Shown here piece by piece: positions 8,685 to 17,100 of a stretch of 64,000 bases of DNA. The notes under the pieces were generated by a model that searched no databases, was not told the origin of the DNA, and saw only the letters and a list, made by a program, of their open reading frames with translations. Made by a program: the position numbers and the translations under genes. Each line of letters opens with the position of its first letter. Within the stretch, counting starts at the first letter, position 1. The stretch is from Saltatorellus ferox (GTDB lineage Bacteria; Planctomycetota; UBA1135; GCA-002686595): assembly GCA_007751475.1 (NCBI GenBank), contig CP036434.1:5213524-5277523 (forward strand). Reading direction: 5' to 3'.

Positions 8685-9155
8685 ATGACCAAATCCAGCG
8701 CCCACCTCGAACGCTACCGCAACCGTCTCGCCAAGGAAGAAGTCGCTGCCTCCCTCGGTCCTTACCCGTGGATGGGACTGATCATCGCCTGCGTTCTCCT
8801 GTGGCGAGCGCTCTTCACATTGACGGGATGGCCAGCGCTTCTGTCTGCCGGGATCGCTGGCTGGTTCCTGGCCATCTGGTGGGGTCTGCGTCGGGCCGCC
8901 GACTGGGCGCGGGTCACGATCGGATCTGCGGCCGCCCTCGGAGTCGTGGTCAATCTCTGGACGTGGTGGGCGCAAGCCGCTGAGCTGAGAGGACTCGACC
9001 ATGTACAGCGAGGCATCGGAATGGCCATCGGACTCTCGCTGGCGTTCTACTTCCTTGGACGTGAGGGCCGCGAGCAGTTCGCGCGCGCGCGCCTATTCGA
9101 TACGGAGCGCGGTCGCCCCCCCGGCGGAGCGACAGGTGGAGATCCGTCAGCGTGA
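8685..9155 (+). CDS. Small four-helix membrane protein, unknown function
   Basis: 156 residues with four predicted transmembrane helices at about 30-48, 51-69, 77-96 and 110-125 (for example 'MGLIIACVLLWRALF' and 'GIAGWFLAIWWGL'), a basic N-terminus and a hydrophilic C-terminal tail. I do not recognise the family. The last codons run into another GGCGGTACC-type repeat fragment (9154-9178), so the extreme C-terminus may have been altered. Confidence 0.65.
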   Translation: MTKSSAHLERYRNRLAKEEVAASLGPYPWMGLIIACVLLWRALFTLTGWPALLSAGIAGWFLAIWWGLRRAADWARVTIGSAAALGVVVNLWTWWAQAAELRGLDHVQRGIGMAIGLSLAFYFLGREGREQFARARLFDTERGRPPGGATGGDPSA

Positions 9156-9178
9156 CGGTACCTGTGGCGGTACCGAAG
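9154..9178 (+). repeat. GGCGGTACC-family end fragment
   Basis: Two copies of the repeat head occur back to back: TGACGGTACC and GTGGCGGTACCGA. There is no matching opposite arm. The fragment starts at the stop codon of the membrane protein gene. Confidence 0.4.
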
Positions 9179-9289
9179 CGGTCAGCCTGGGCGCTCGAGT
9201 AGGAGTCTGTCACCCGGATGTCACGCAGCTCCATTCACGCGCTGGCGAGGCTCCCTCGACGCGGCCACCTTCCGTAACATCGCCGCACC

Positions 9290-10036
9290 ATGACCATACT
9301 CTCCACCTTCTCCATCGACTCGGTCCTCAGCCCCAGCGGCGACTCCTTCGACAGCGATCGCGAGGGGCTGCGCGACGCGCTCTCCACCGGCGATCCAACC
9401 GCCCGCAAGCAGGTCTTCGACTTCGCCAATCGCTACTGGGCCACGGTCGCGACCGAGGCATGGAACGAAGGTGAGCGTAGCTCGGAGATCATGGAGATTT
9501 GCCTCGACGTGAAGCGCCTCTGCGAATGGGTCTACGAGACGTCCCGCGAGGAGTCGGAGGAGCGCTACGACACCGGCGGCGCGGTCACGACCTCCGGCAT
9601 GATGCTCTACGTCCTCGGTGACACGGACGGCGCGATCGAACGATTCCGCGAGATCATCCGGCGGCCCGTGAACTCCTACTTCCATGAGTCGACGTTCGAG
9701 AAGCTCATCAGCGTACTGATCAAGGACGACCGAGCGGATGAGGCGATGGTGGAGGTCGAGCAGCTCCTCGAGTCCTATCCGCACAACGACTTCGGCGCGC
9801 GGGTAAAGGAGGCATACGCCCACGAGATGGGGAGCGGCGGCTCCGCCGGGGGCGGGGGGACCAAGATCGACGCGGAGACCTACGGAAAGGTGACGACGGC
9901 GCTCAGCGAGCAATTCTCGCGTGACATCGAGACGCTGTCGGCGCAGGGGCTTCCGCCCGCGGAGCTCCAGGTCCGGATGGGTGATGCGCAGAAGGCGTTT
10001 CAGTCGGCGATGGAGCTCCTCTCGCGCCTGCTGTAG
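9290..10036 (+). CDS. Hypothetical TPR-like protein
   Basis: A 248-residue, predicted all-helical cytosolic protein. Residues about 105-190 look like two tetratricopeptide-type helix pairs ('MLYVLGDTDGAIERFREI', 'DDRADEAMVEVEQLLESYP'). A glycine-rich linker ('GSGGSAGGGG') separates them from a C-terminal helical segment. There is no signal peptide or enzymatic motif. Such proteins usually act as scaffolds; the partner is unknown. Confidence 0.6.
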   Translation: MTILSTFSIDSVLSPSGDSFDSDREGLRDALSTGDPTARKQVFDFANRYWATVATEAWNEGERSSEIMEICLDVKRLCEWVYETSREESEERYDTGGAVTTSGMMLYVLGDTDGAIERFREIIRRPVNSYFHESTFEKLISVLIKDDRADEAMVEVEQLLESYPHNDFGARVKEAYAHEMGSGGSAGGGGTKIDAETYGKVTTALSEQFSRDIETLSAQGLPPAELQVRMGDAQKAFQSAMELLSRLL

Positions 10037-10137
10037 CCATGCCGGTCGCCGGATGGTGGCCGATCGATCCAGATTTTGGATCCCATTCAGAATCAGGAAG
10101 AGTCGCGACCCCGAGGACTGTGACAGGAGAGCGCAAC

Positions 10138-10236
10138 GTGGCGGTACCGAGCCTGACCCAAAGCCGCCACGTTTCGGATCGGAGGGACACCCCTCCAATC
10201 GAAACGTGGCGGCTTTGGGTCGGGTTCGGTACCACC
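10138..10236. repeat. GGCGGTACC-family palindromic repeat, complete
   Basis: The left arm is GTGGCGGTACCGAGCCTGAC followed by CCAAAGCCGCCACGTTTCGG. The right arm is CGAAACGTGGCGGCTTTGGG followed by TCGGGTTCGGTACCACC, with a spacer of about 15 bases. The two arms are nearly exact reverse complements. It sits between the TPR-like gene and the acetyltransferase gene and ends about 15 bases before the latter's ribosome binding site. Confidence 0.8.
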
Positions 10237-10250
10237 GGGTACGATTCCTT

Positions 10251-10260
10251 GGAAGAGGAG
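10251..10260 (+). promoter_or_regulatory. Shine-Dalgarno sequence of the YhhY-like gene
   Basis: GGAAGAGGAG lies 7 bases before the ATG at 10268. It is one of the few clear Shine-Dalgarno sequences in the window and fixes the start of this gene. Confidence 0.7.
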
Positions 10261-10267
10261 CCACCCC

Positions 10268-10831
10268 ATGAGCGACGACACTGCCGCAACCCCACCGCCG
10301 CACGACATCACGATCCGCGGCCTTGCCCCGTCCGATGGCGAGGCGCTGTCCGTCCTTTACGCCGCGCCTGGCGCCGTGTGGGGCACGCTTCAGATGCCCT
10401 TCCCCCACAGGCACTTGTGGCTCGACCGCACACAATCGCCTACGCCGGGGATCCACCAGCTCGTCGCGTGCTCCGGGGAGCGCGTGGTCGGGCACCTGGG
10501 ACTGCACCTCGCCGAGAATCCGCGGAGGCGCCATACGGCGGGCTTTGGCATGGCGGTCGACGACGGGTTTCAACGCCGCGGAGCTGGCGGCGCGCTGCTC
10601 GACGCCGCCATCGACCTCGCCGAGAACTGGTACGGCGTGCTGCGGCTCGAGCTGGAGGTCTACGTTGACAACGAGCCAGCCATCGGCCTCTACCGCTCCA
10701 GGGGCTTCGAGGTCGAAGGCGTCAAGCGAGCGTTCGCGCTACGCGGCGGCTCCTACGTGGACACGCTCGTGATGTCACGCCTGCGGCTCCCCGAAGGCAT
10801 ACTCCGCGTCAAGGGCCCGGACCTGGCCTGA
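10268..10831 (+). CDS. GNAT acetyltransferase, YhhY/AaaT-like
   Basis: 187 residues with a full GNAT fold. It closely resembles E. coli YhhY (AaaT, an L-amino-acid N-acyltransferase) along its length: 'WGTLQMPFPHRHLW' against the YhhY N-terminal motif, 'QLVACSGERVVGHLGL', the acetyl-CoA loop 'VDDGFQRRGAGGALLDA', 'VYVDNEPAIGLYRSRGFEVE' and 'FALRGGSYVDTLVMSRL'. It would transfer acetyl groups to amino acids or related amines in the cytosol. A strong ribosome binding site supports the start. Similarity to YhhY is from recognition, not from a search. Confidence 0.85.
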   Translation: MSDDTAATPPPHDITIRGLAPSDGEALSVLYAAPGAVWGTLQMPFPHRHLWLDRTQSPTPGIHQLVACSGERVVGHLGLHLAENPRRRHTAGFGMAVDDGFQRRGAGGALLDAAIDLAENWYGVLRLELEVYVDNEPAIGLYRSRGFEVEGVKRAFALRGGSYVDTLVMSRLRLPEGILRVKGPDLA

Positions 10832-10846
10832 CGCTGGCGCCACTCC

Positions 10847-10868
10847 GTGGCAGTACCGCCACATTCAG
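10847..10868 (+). repeat. GGCGGTACC-family end fragment
   Basis: CCGTGGCAGTACCGCCACATTC retains the head motif and is itself a short palindrome around GTAC. It lies between convergent gene ends (10831 and 10930), so it may add to transcription termination there. Confidence 0.35.
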
Positions 10869-10929
10869 CGTCGCGAGAAGGATCCGTACAGAATCGGATC
10901 TGGAGCGCGCGCCGACCGTCGGTGAAGCG

Positions 10930-13917
10930 TCACCTGACGACGACACGGGAGGGACTGCCGCCGAGCACTTCGGCGGATCCGCTACGGCCTTCCACGTCCT
11001 CCACTTCCAGAAGATAGAGCGCGCCCGGCTCCAGTCCATGGAGCCTCAGCCTCTCGCCGAAAACCATCTGCTCTGGCCGATCCGACTGGCGGAGCAGCAG
11101 ACCCCTCCCGTCGCGGAGTCGCCAGGAAAGCCCGAAGCTCAGGATCTCGTTCTCGAGGCGCGCCGCCCGATTCGGGGTCGCCGCCACATACTCGACGGCG
11201 ACTGGCGTGAGGTGCTTGCGGGAGACCTCGATGCGTTGCGGGGCCGCATCGCTTGCCTGCCCCATGGCAGGCACGACGACCTCGATTTCGCGGTAGACAT
11301 CCTCGCCCTCGATGACGAGACGAGTGCTCCCCGAAGGCACCGGGCCGAACTCGACGATCCCCTGCTCGGCTTCGCCCAGGTAGAGCCGATAGGGCCCGAA
11401 GTCGGGCTTCGATCGGATCTCGTACACGTGGACGCGCTCTCGCTCGCCGGCCTCCGAAACGAGCGCCATCGGCGGGTCGAAGGCAAAATCGAGTCGGAAC
11501 ATCGCGCCCTCGGAAAGAACGATCGGCGGGAGCTCCAGCTTTTCGTCAGCCCGTACTTCCAGCATGGTGAGCGACTCCGCCATTCCAGGCGCACGGATCG
11601 TCAATGCGTGCCGACCGATCGCGACGCCTTCGAATCGGAAGACTCCGCTGACCTGGCCCTGGACCGTTCCCCAGTAGCCTCCCTCGAGGAATTCCATCTC
11701 GGCGTCGAAGTCGGGCACGGGCGCTCCGTCTTCCGTCGTGACATGGCCCTCCACGGAACCAGTGGAGAGCTTCGCCATGGGGACCACGATCTGGATCGGC
11801 CCTCTTCTCGGCAGGACATCGACGAGGGTAGCCAGCACCCGCGTGGACCGCGACGCATCGGGTTCGGGCGCGCACACCTCCAGTGCCGTCGCGGCGAGCG
11901 GTGCGTGAGGGATCCGGAAGACGCCCGCCTCATCGGTCCTGGCGCTCCAGGACCTCGTTCGGTACCCCTCGGCGGAGACCTCACAGCCGACCAGCGGCTG
12001 GCCCTCTTCGTCCAGGACGAATCCGTGCACGGAGTGTGTCTGCGGCGCGATCAGGATCTCCAGCGCTTTCACCCCTTGCGTCCCCAGGACGACCGTCCGC
12101 TCGTGCACGATCTCGTCCATGACGCGAACGGTGAGCTCGGCGGAAGTTCCCTGCAGGCCCTCGATGACGAACTCTCCACGCTCATCGGTCATGGCCCCTC
12201 GAAACGTCTCATCGCCCGGCGGTCCCACCCCCACGATCGCTTGCTCCACTGGCTCGCCCGTGGCTTCATCGCGGACCACCCCCTGGATCGAGTTCCCTCG
12301 TGAGAGACGAATCTCCAGGTCGGTTGTCTTGTCTCGTACGACCACGGCCTCGCCCGCGACCAGCCCATGGCGGGCGGTACGCACCGTCCAATGGCCAGGC
12401 CCAGGCCGAAGAACCGGGAGCCGAAAGCGTCCTTCGTCGTCGGTCCAGTCGCCGGTGATCACCGACTTCGGCGCATCCGCCAGCACCGCATCCACGGTGG
12501 GCTGGAACCCGACCGGCGCGCCCACCATGGGCGCACCGTCCTCGTCCAGGACGATGCCAGACAGTCCGCCCGATCCGCCTTCGAGGGTCAGTCGGAGTTC
12601 GGTCGCGTGGGCACTCGTGCCTCCGACATGCCTGGCGAGCGACGTCCCTCGATCTGGATGCGATGCGGCGATGCCCACGTATCCACTCAGGCCCTCAAGC
12701 TCGAAGTCCCCATCGCTGTCCGACTCTGCCTGTGGAATGCTCCATCCGTTGCTGGTCGTCATCACCAGAATCTTCGCCCCCGAAACGCCCCGGCCCCCGC
12801 CGTCGATCACGCGTCCGCGCACCGACAACTCCCGTCTCACCCGCAGCGTCACCGAGCGCAGCTCGCCGGGCTCGAGCTTCAGATTGAGGTAGCTTCCCGT
12901 GTTGCTGGTCAACCCCCCGTACCCCGGCGGCAGGTTCGCGAATCGAACCCTTCCGGCGGCATCGGCCTGAACCATCTGGCGACCGTAAGCAGAGAGCCAA
13001 AGGCCGGACGCTGGCTCCTCCGTATCGTCCCAGATCGCCTGCACATCCAGCGTCGCGCGTTCCTCTGCAGGCGGTAGCGGGAAGGCGGCCCGCGCGGATG
13101 CCAGGGTCTCTCGTTCCTCAGACGCGGCGACGGCGGCCATGCGGTCCGTCTCCCCGCTCCCGTCCAGAGTGGGCGACGGCGGGGTCAAGTTGGCGACCTC
13201 GTCCAGGGCCGCCTTGGAGCCCCGCGCCAGCGGTTCGAGCGCATCAGCAGCAGGCGACGGACTCCACCACCACGCGGCGCACAGGAGTACGGCGACTGCG
13301 GCGGTGATCCCGGTCACCGCCATGGCTCTCGCGCTCCACCTCGGCGCGCGAAGGACCCACGGTGCGAGCGCCGACATCCAGGCCGAGCGATCTCCACCCG
13401 AGCGACCGTCGAGCGTCTCGCGCAGCGCTGCGCAGGCGCGCGACGCTCTTTGTCGCGCGAGCGCCTCGGTAATGTCGAGCCGCGCCGCGATCTGTGCGTA
13501 CGAGCGATCCTCGAAGTAGCGCAGCACCGCCACGTCCCGTAGCGGCGCGTCGAGTGCCAGTACGGCCTCGGCCAGAAAGCGCCTCAACTCGGCGCGCTCC
13601 AGCTCGGCGCTCGGGCTGTGGCTGCGGGATTCCGCGCCGTGAAGCCGATCCTCGTCCCTTGCGTGCTGCGCTTCGCGCCCCTTACGCCCGTGCTCCTCAC
13701 GCCAGCGCTCGGCCGCGCGCCGCGTCGCGATGACCCGCAGCCAGCCACGCAGGCGCCCTCGCTCGCGAGCGCGCGGCGGCGCGCTCTCCAGCGCGGCGCG
13801 GTAGGTGTCCTGAACGAGATCCCCCGCTTCCCCCGCGCCAACGAGCCCCGTGGCAAGCCGGGTCAACCAGCCGTGTTCCTTCAGGAGCGAGTCGATTTCC
13901 ATCCTCTGTTCTGTCAT
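10930..13917 (-). CDS. ECF sigma factor fused to a membrane-anchored carboxypeptidase-regulatory-like ectodomain (second copy)
   Basis: 995 residues from the chosen ATG at 13917, where 'MTEQRMEIDSLLKEHGWLTR' begins the sigma domain; a start 23 codons upstream adds weakly coding sequence. Region 2 covers about 10-75 ('GEAGDLVQDTYRAAL'). Region 4 covers about 110-165, with HTH 'SYAQIAARLDITEALARQRA'. One transmembrane helix sits at about 198-217 ('VTGITAAVAVLLCAAWWW'). The rest is a long series of beta-sandwich repeats such as 'GRVIDGGGRGVSGAKILV', 'GIVLDEDGAPMVGAPVGF' and 'GFVLDEEGQPLVGCEVSA'. The architecture matches the protein at 2662-5220, but the sequences are too different for a recent duplication. 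Activation by an outside ligand or by proteolysis is inference. Confidence 0.85.
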   Translation of the reverse strand: MTEQRMEIDSLLKEHGWLTRLATGLVGAGEAGDLVQDTYRAALESAPPRARERGRLRGWLRVIATRRAAERWREEHGRKGREAQHARDEDRLHGAESRSHSPSAELERAELRRFLAEAVLALDAPLRDVAVLRYFEDRSYAQIAARLDITEALARQRASRACAALRETLDGRSGGDRSAWMSALAPWVLRAPRWSARAMAVTGITAAVAVLLCAAWWWSPSPAADALEPLARGSKAALDEVANLTPPSPTLDGSGETDRMAAVAASEERETLASARAAFPLPPAEERATLDVQAIWDDTEEPASGLWLSAYGRQMVQADAAGRVRFANLPPGYGGLTSNTGSYLNLKLEPGELRSVTLRVRRELSVRGRVIDGGGRGVSGAKILVMTTSNGWSIPQAESDSDGDFELEGLSGYVGIAASHPDRGTSLARHVGGTSAHATELRLTLEGGSGGLSGIVLDEDGAPMVGAPVGFQPTVDAVLADAPKSVITGDWTDDEGRFRLPVLRPGPGHWTVRTARHGLVAGEAVVVRDKTTDLEIRLSRGNSIQGVVRDEATGEPVEQAIVGVGPPGDETFRGAMTDERGEFVIEGLQGTSAELTVRVMDEIVHERTVVLGTQGVKALEILIAPQTHSVHGFVLDEEGQPLVGCEVSAEGYRTRSWSARTDEAGVFRIPHAPLAATALEVCAPEPDASRSTRVLATLVDVLPRRGPIQIVVPMAKLSTGSVEGHVTTEDGAPVPDFDAEMEFLEGGYWGTVQGQVSGVFRFEGVAIGRHALTIRAPGMAESLTMLEVRADEKLELPPIVLSEGAMFRLDFAFDPPMALVSEAGERERVHVYEIRSKPDFGPYRLYLGEAEQGIVEFGPVPSGSTRLVIEGEDVYREIEVVVPAMGQASDAAPQRIEVSRKHLTPVAVEYVAATPNRAARLENEILSFGLSWRLRDGRGLLLRQSDRPEQMVFGERLRLHGLEPGALYLLEVEDVEGRSGSAEVLGGSPSRVVVR

Positions 13918-14108
13918 GGCAGCTCGGTGATGGAGCGGAGCGCGGATTGTGACAGATCCCCTCGAATTCGCTCCGGTCGGCGCCATTTGTCGACCGCCGG
14001 AGGAAGAACAGAACGTTCGATCCTCGCAGGAAAAGGATACGACCCGAATCGGTCGCGCAGGACAGACAGCGGATTCGGCCGAAGATCCCGCGGGGCCCTA
14101 CCGGCGAA

Positions 14109-17100
14109 TCACTCCACCTTCAAGAGAGGCGTGAAGTAGCGGTAGTACACCTCGAGCGTCAGCACGTTCATCGCCGTCGTATAGGAGCGATCCCCGTCCG
14201 AGTCCTGGGCGTAGCCCGCGTAGATCGAGATCGGGCGCCACGAGCCGTCCGGGTCCTGGGCGGGAACGAGCGTTTCCTTCAGCGCCGTGTTCCAGCGCTG
14301 CCAGTCGTCGCCGCCCGCTCGGAACATCGCCAGCGTTCCGTAGTACCAGAAGTAGAGGTTGCCCTGGGCCTTGTAGACGAAGTCGTCCTCGCCCGTGAAG
14401 CGGTAGCCCCGCGGCGAGCGCGCGTGCACGAAGTCACGGGCCGGCGCGAACTGCGGCGCGCCGATGTCCGCACCCAGCAGCGACAGCGCGAACATCGAGG
14501 CCGGCGTGGAGCCGGGGAGGAGCGGGTAGTCCGAGCGCAGGCGGCCCGGATCGTGGCTGTAGCGGAAGGCGCTCCTGGAGGGATCCCACGAGTTCACGAG
14601 GAACTGCTGGGCGCGCGCGAACACGGGCCTCGGCACGTCGATGCCCCCGAGCTTCGCCGACTCCAGCGCCATCACCTGCCACGCCGTGACCGACGCCCGC
14701 GGCCAGCGATCGAGCGTGCGCCCATCGGCAAAGAAATACGACCAGCCGCCGTCGAGCAGCGGATCCCGCGACGACACCTGGTTGTCCACGATGTGCTGAA
14801 CCGCCGCGACGAGCGGGCCGCGGAACTGCGCCGCACTCGTGAGCGCGAACGCCTCCCCCAGCGCGTAGGTCGCGATCGCATGACCGTAGGAGCTCGTGTT
14901 TCCGAAGTGACCCGAGGCCGGATCCTGGGAGTCGACGAGGAACTGGAGCCCCTTCGCGACGTTGTCCGAGTACTCGGTGTTCGACTGCGGCGTGTGGCCC
15001 GCGCCCATGAAGGCGAGGCAGGCGAGGCCGGTCTTTCCGACCATGGGCTGGCCGTACTTGTCGTCGATCTCCTTGCGACCCCAGCGCCCGTCCGAACGCT
15101 GGCGCCGGGCCAGGTAGGCGAGCCCGCCCTCGACCGCGCGCTCCGTCTCGACGCCGCCGCCGTACTCCTCCAGCGCCGCGATCTTCCGCTCACCGGTGCG
15201 CGACTGGTAGGGAGTCCTGTCCCACTGCTCCAGGCTCAGCTTCGCCACCGGCACGCCCTGGGGCGGCCGCGGAGCGTCGGGGGCCTTCAGCTCGACCGCT
15301 GCCGGCGCGGGCGCTTCGAAGCCCACGGCGCCGCCGCTCCCCGTGTTCGTCGCGATGCGGCCAGGGCCCTCCACGGGTCCTTCACTGCGATCTCTACGTC
15401 GCAGCGAGCCGGTGTCCGTGGGACCGAGATCCGCCATGATCGAGCCGGTCGCGGAGGGTGCCTCCGCACCCGACGCTGGAGTCGAGGGCCGAGCGGTGGG
15501 TTCACCGGCCAGATCGGCCACGCTGACCTCGCGCGCCGCGCTTGGCCCTGCGCTGGGCCCGACGCTTCGCTCCAGCTCCTGTTCCACCGAAGCGCGGCCC
15601 GGCATCGCGAAGCTGGGTGCTTCCGCCGCGCTGCGCGAGCGACTGCGCCCGATCGGGGCCAGCACGGACGGGGCCAGGTCACTCGCGGAAGCGAGCTCCG
15701 AGGACGCGCCGGAATCGGCCGTCACCTCGCGCGCGGGTCCGAAAAGTTCACTCCGCGGCTCCTTCGAACGATCCAGCGCCGCCGCCGCCTGCCCCGCTCC
15801 TTCCAGGGCGTCGAACGCGGGGGCTGCCGGCCCCTCCGTGCGCTCGATCTCTGCCTCGCCGCTCGGGCCCGCCAGCGCAATCTCGACGGGCGTGGTCGCA
15901 CGACCGGACTCCGTGAGCGTCGGCACCGCCGTCGGCAGCGCCACCGGACCACCGACCGGATCCGAGCGCTCCGAACGCCGCAGCTCGGACGTCGCGCTCG
16001 GCGCAACGGCCACGCTCTCACCCGGCGCCCGCTCCGCACGGGGCGCCTCGGCCCGGAGCGTCGGCGCGTCCGAACTCGTGCGCGACGAGATCCGCGCCTC
16101 GTCCGACTGACTCAACGCCAGCGGATCCGAGGCGGTCCGCGCATCGGCGACCTTGCGTTCGAAGTCGACCTCGGGACCGCTCATCGTGGGCGTCCGCTCC
16201 GCTTGCTGGACCGAGGACGGCGCGTCCTGCGATCGATCGACCGTCACGGAGCTGCGCGACGGGGCGTCCCGGGGCGCGTTGCGCTCGGAGCTGCGCTCCA
16301 GCCGCGCCGCGCTCGGCGCCTCGGTGCTCGCCACGGGCACGTTCGCGGACGCCGCCGCGAGCGCTCGATCCCTGGCGACCTCCGCCGCCGTCCGCTCCGT
16401 CCGATTCGACTCGACCTCACTCGCGGCCACGCTGAGCGGTGCGGCCTCGCCGGTCTTGCGCTCGAAGGCCTCCCGCGCCTCGGCGATCGATTGCTGGAAC
16501 GCCTGGTCGACCTCGACCTCGCGCTCCGGATCCGGCGCGTCCATGGGCGTCGGCCCGTCGGCCATCTGCGCCTCGGATCGCTGAAGCGCCGTCATCGAAG
16601 CCGACGCCGCCAGCTCCGCCGCGGCCACAGCCGCGAGCTCCGCACGCGTGAGCTGGTCCGAGGTCTCGGCCTCGGAGCGCGCGGCCTCCACGCGTCCCCC
16701 ACGCTCCTCGTTGCGCTGGGCGCGCAGCGAGTTCGGGTCCTCGACGAGGCGTACCCGCACCCGATCCGGATCGCCCTCGCGCAGCTCCATCGGCCCGGAC
16801 TCCGGAACCACGTCCCGCGCCCAGAAGAGAAGCGCGAGGTGAATCAGCAGTGACACGAGGAACGCCTTGTAGATGACGTCCATCCCCTTCCAGCGCTTCG
16901 CGAGGGCCGCGAGCAGCGCAAGAAGCAGGAGCGCGAGGAGAACGATGATCTCGCGCCAGCCGATCGGCTTACCCGGCGTCCGAACGACCTCGCGGCTCGT
17001 CGCGCGCCAGACGTCCCAGTTGACCTCGGTATCGGGGAGCGCGGTGCGCTGGCCCGACTCGTCCACGGTGAACTCGTCGCCGCGCGCGAAGAGCAGCGCG

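Noticed and set aside
14109..15160. Terpene cyclase activity in the barrel of the giant protein
   Set aside because: The barrel repeats are clear, but no DxDD-type acid motif is visible and the domain lies on an exported or membrane protein.
14424..16853. A plus-strand reading frame of about 809 codons, rich in arginine
   Set aside because: Antisense to the giant propeller/cyclase-like gene; Arg- and Gly-rich content is typical of shadow frames in high-GC DNA.
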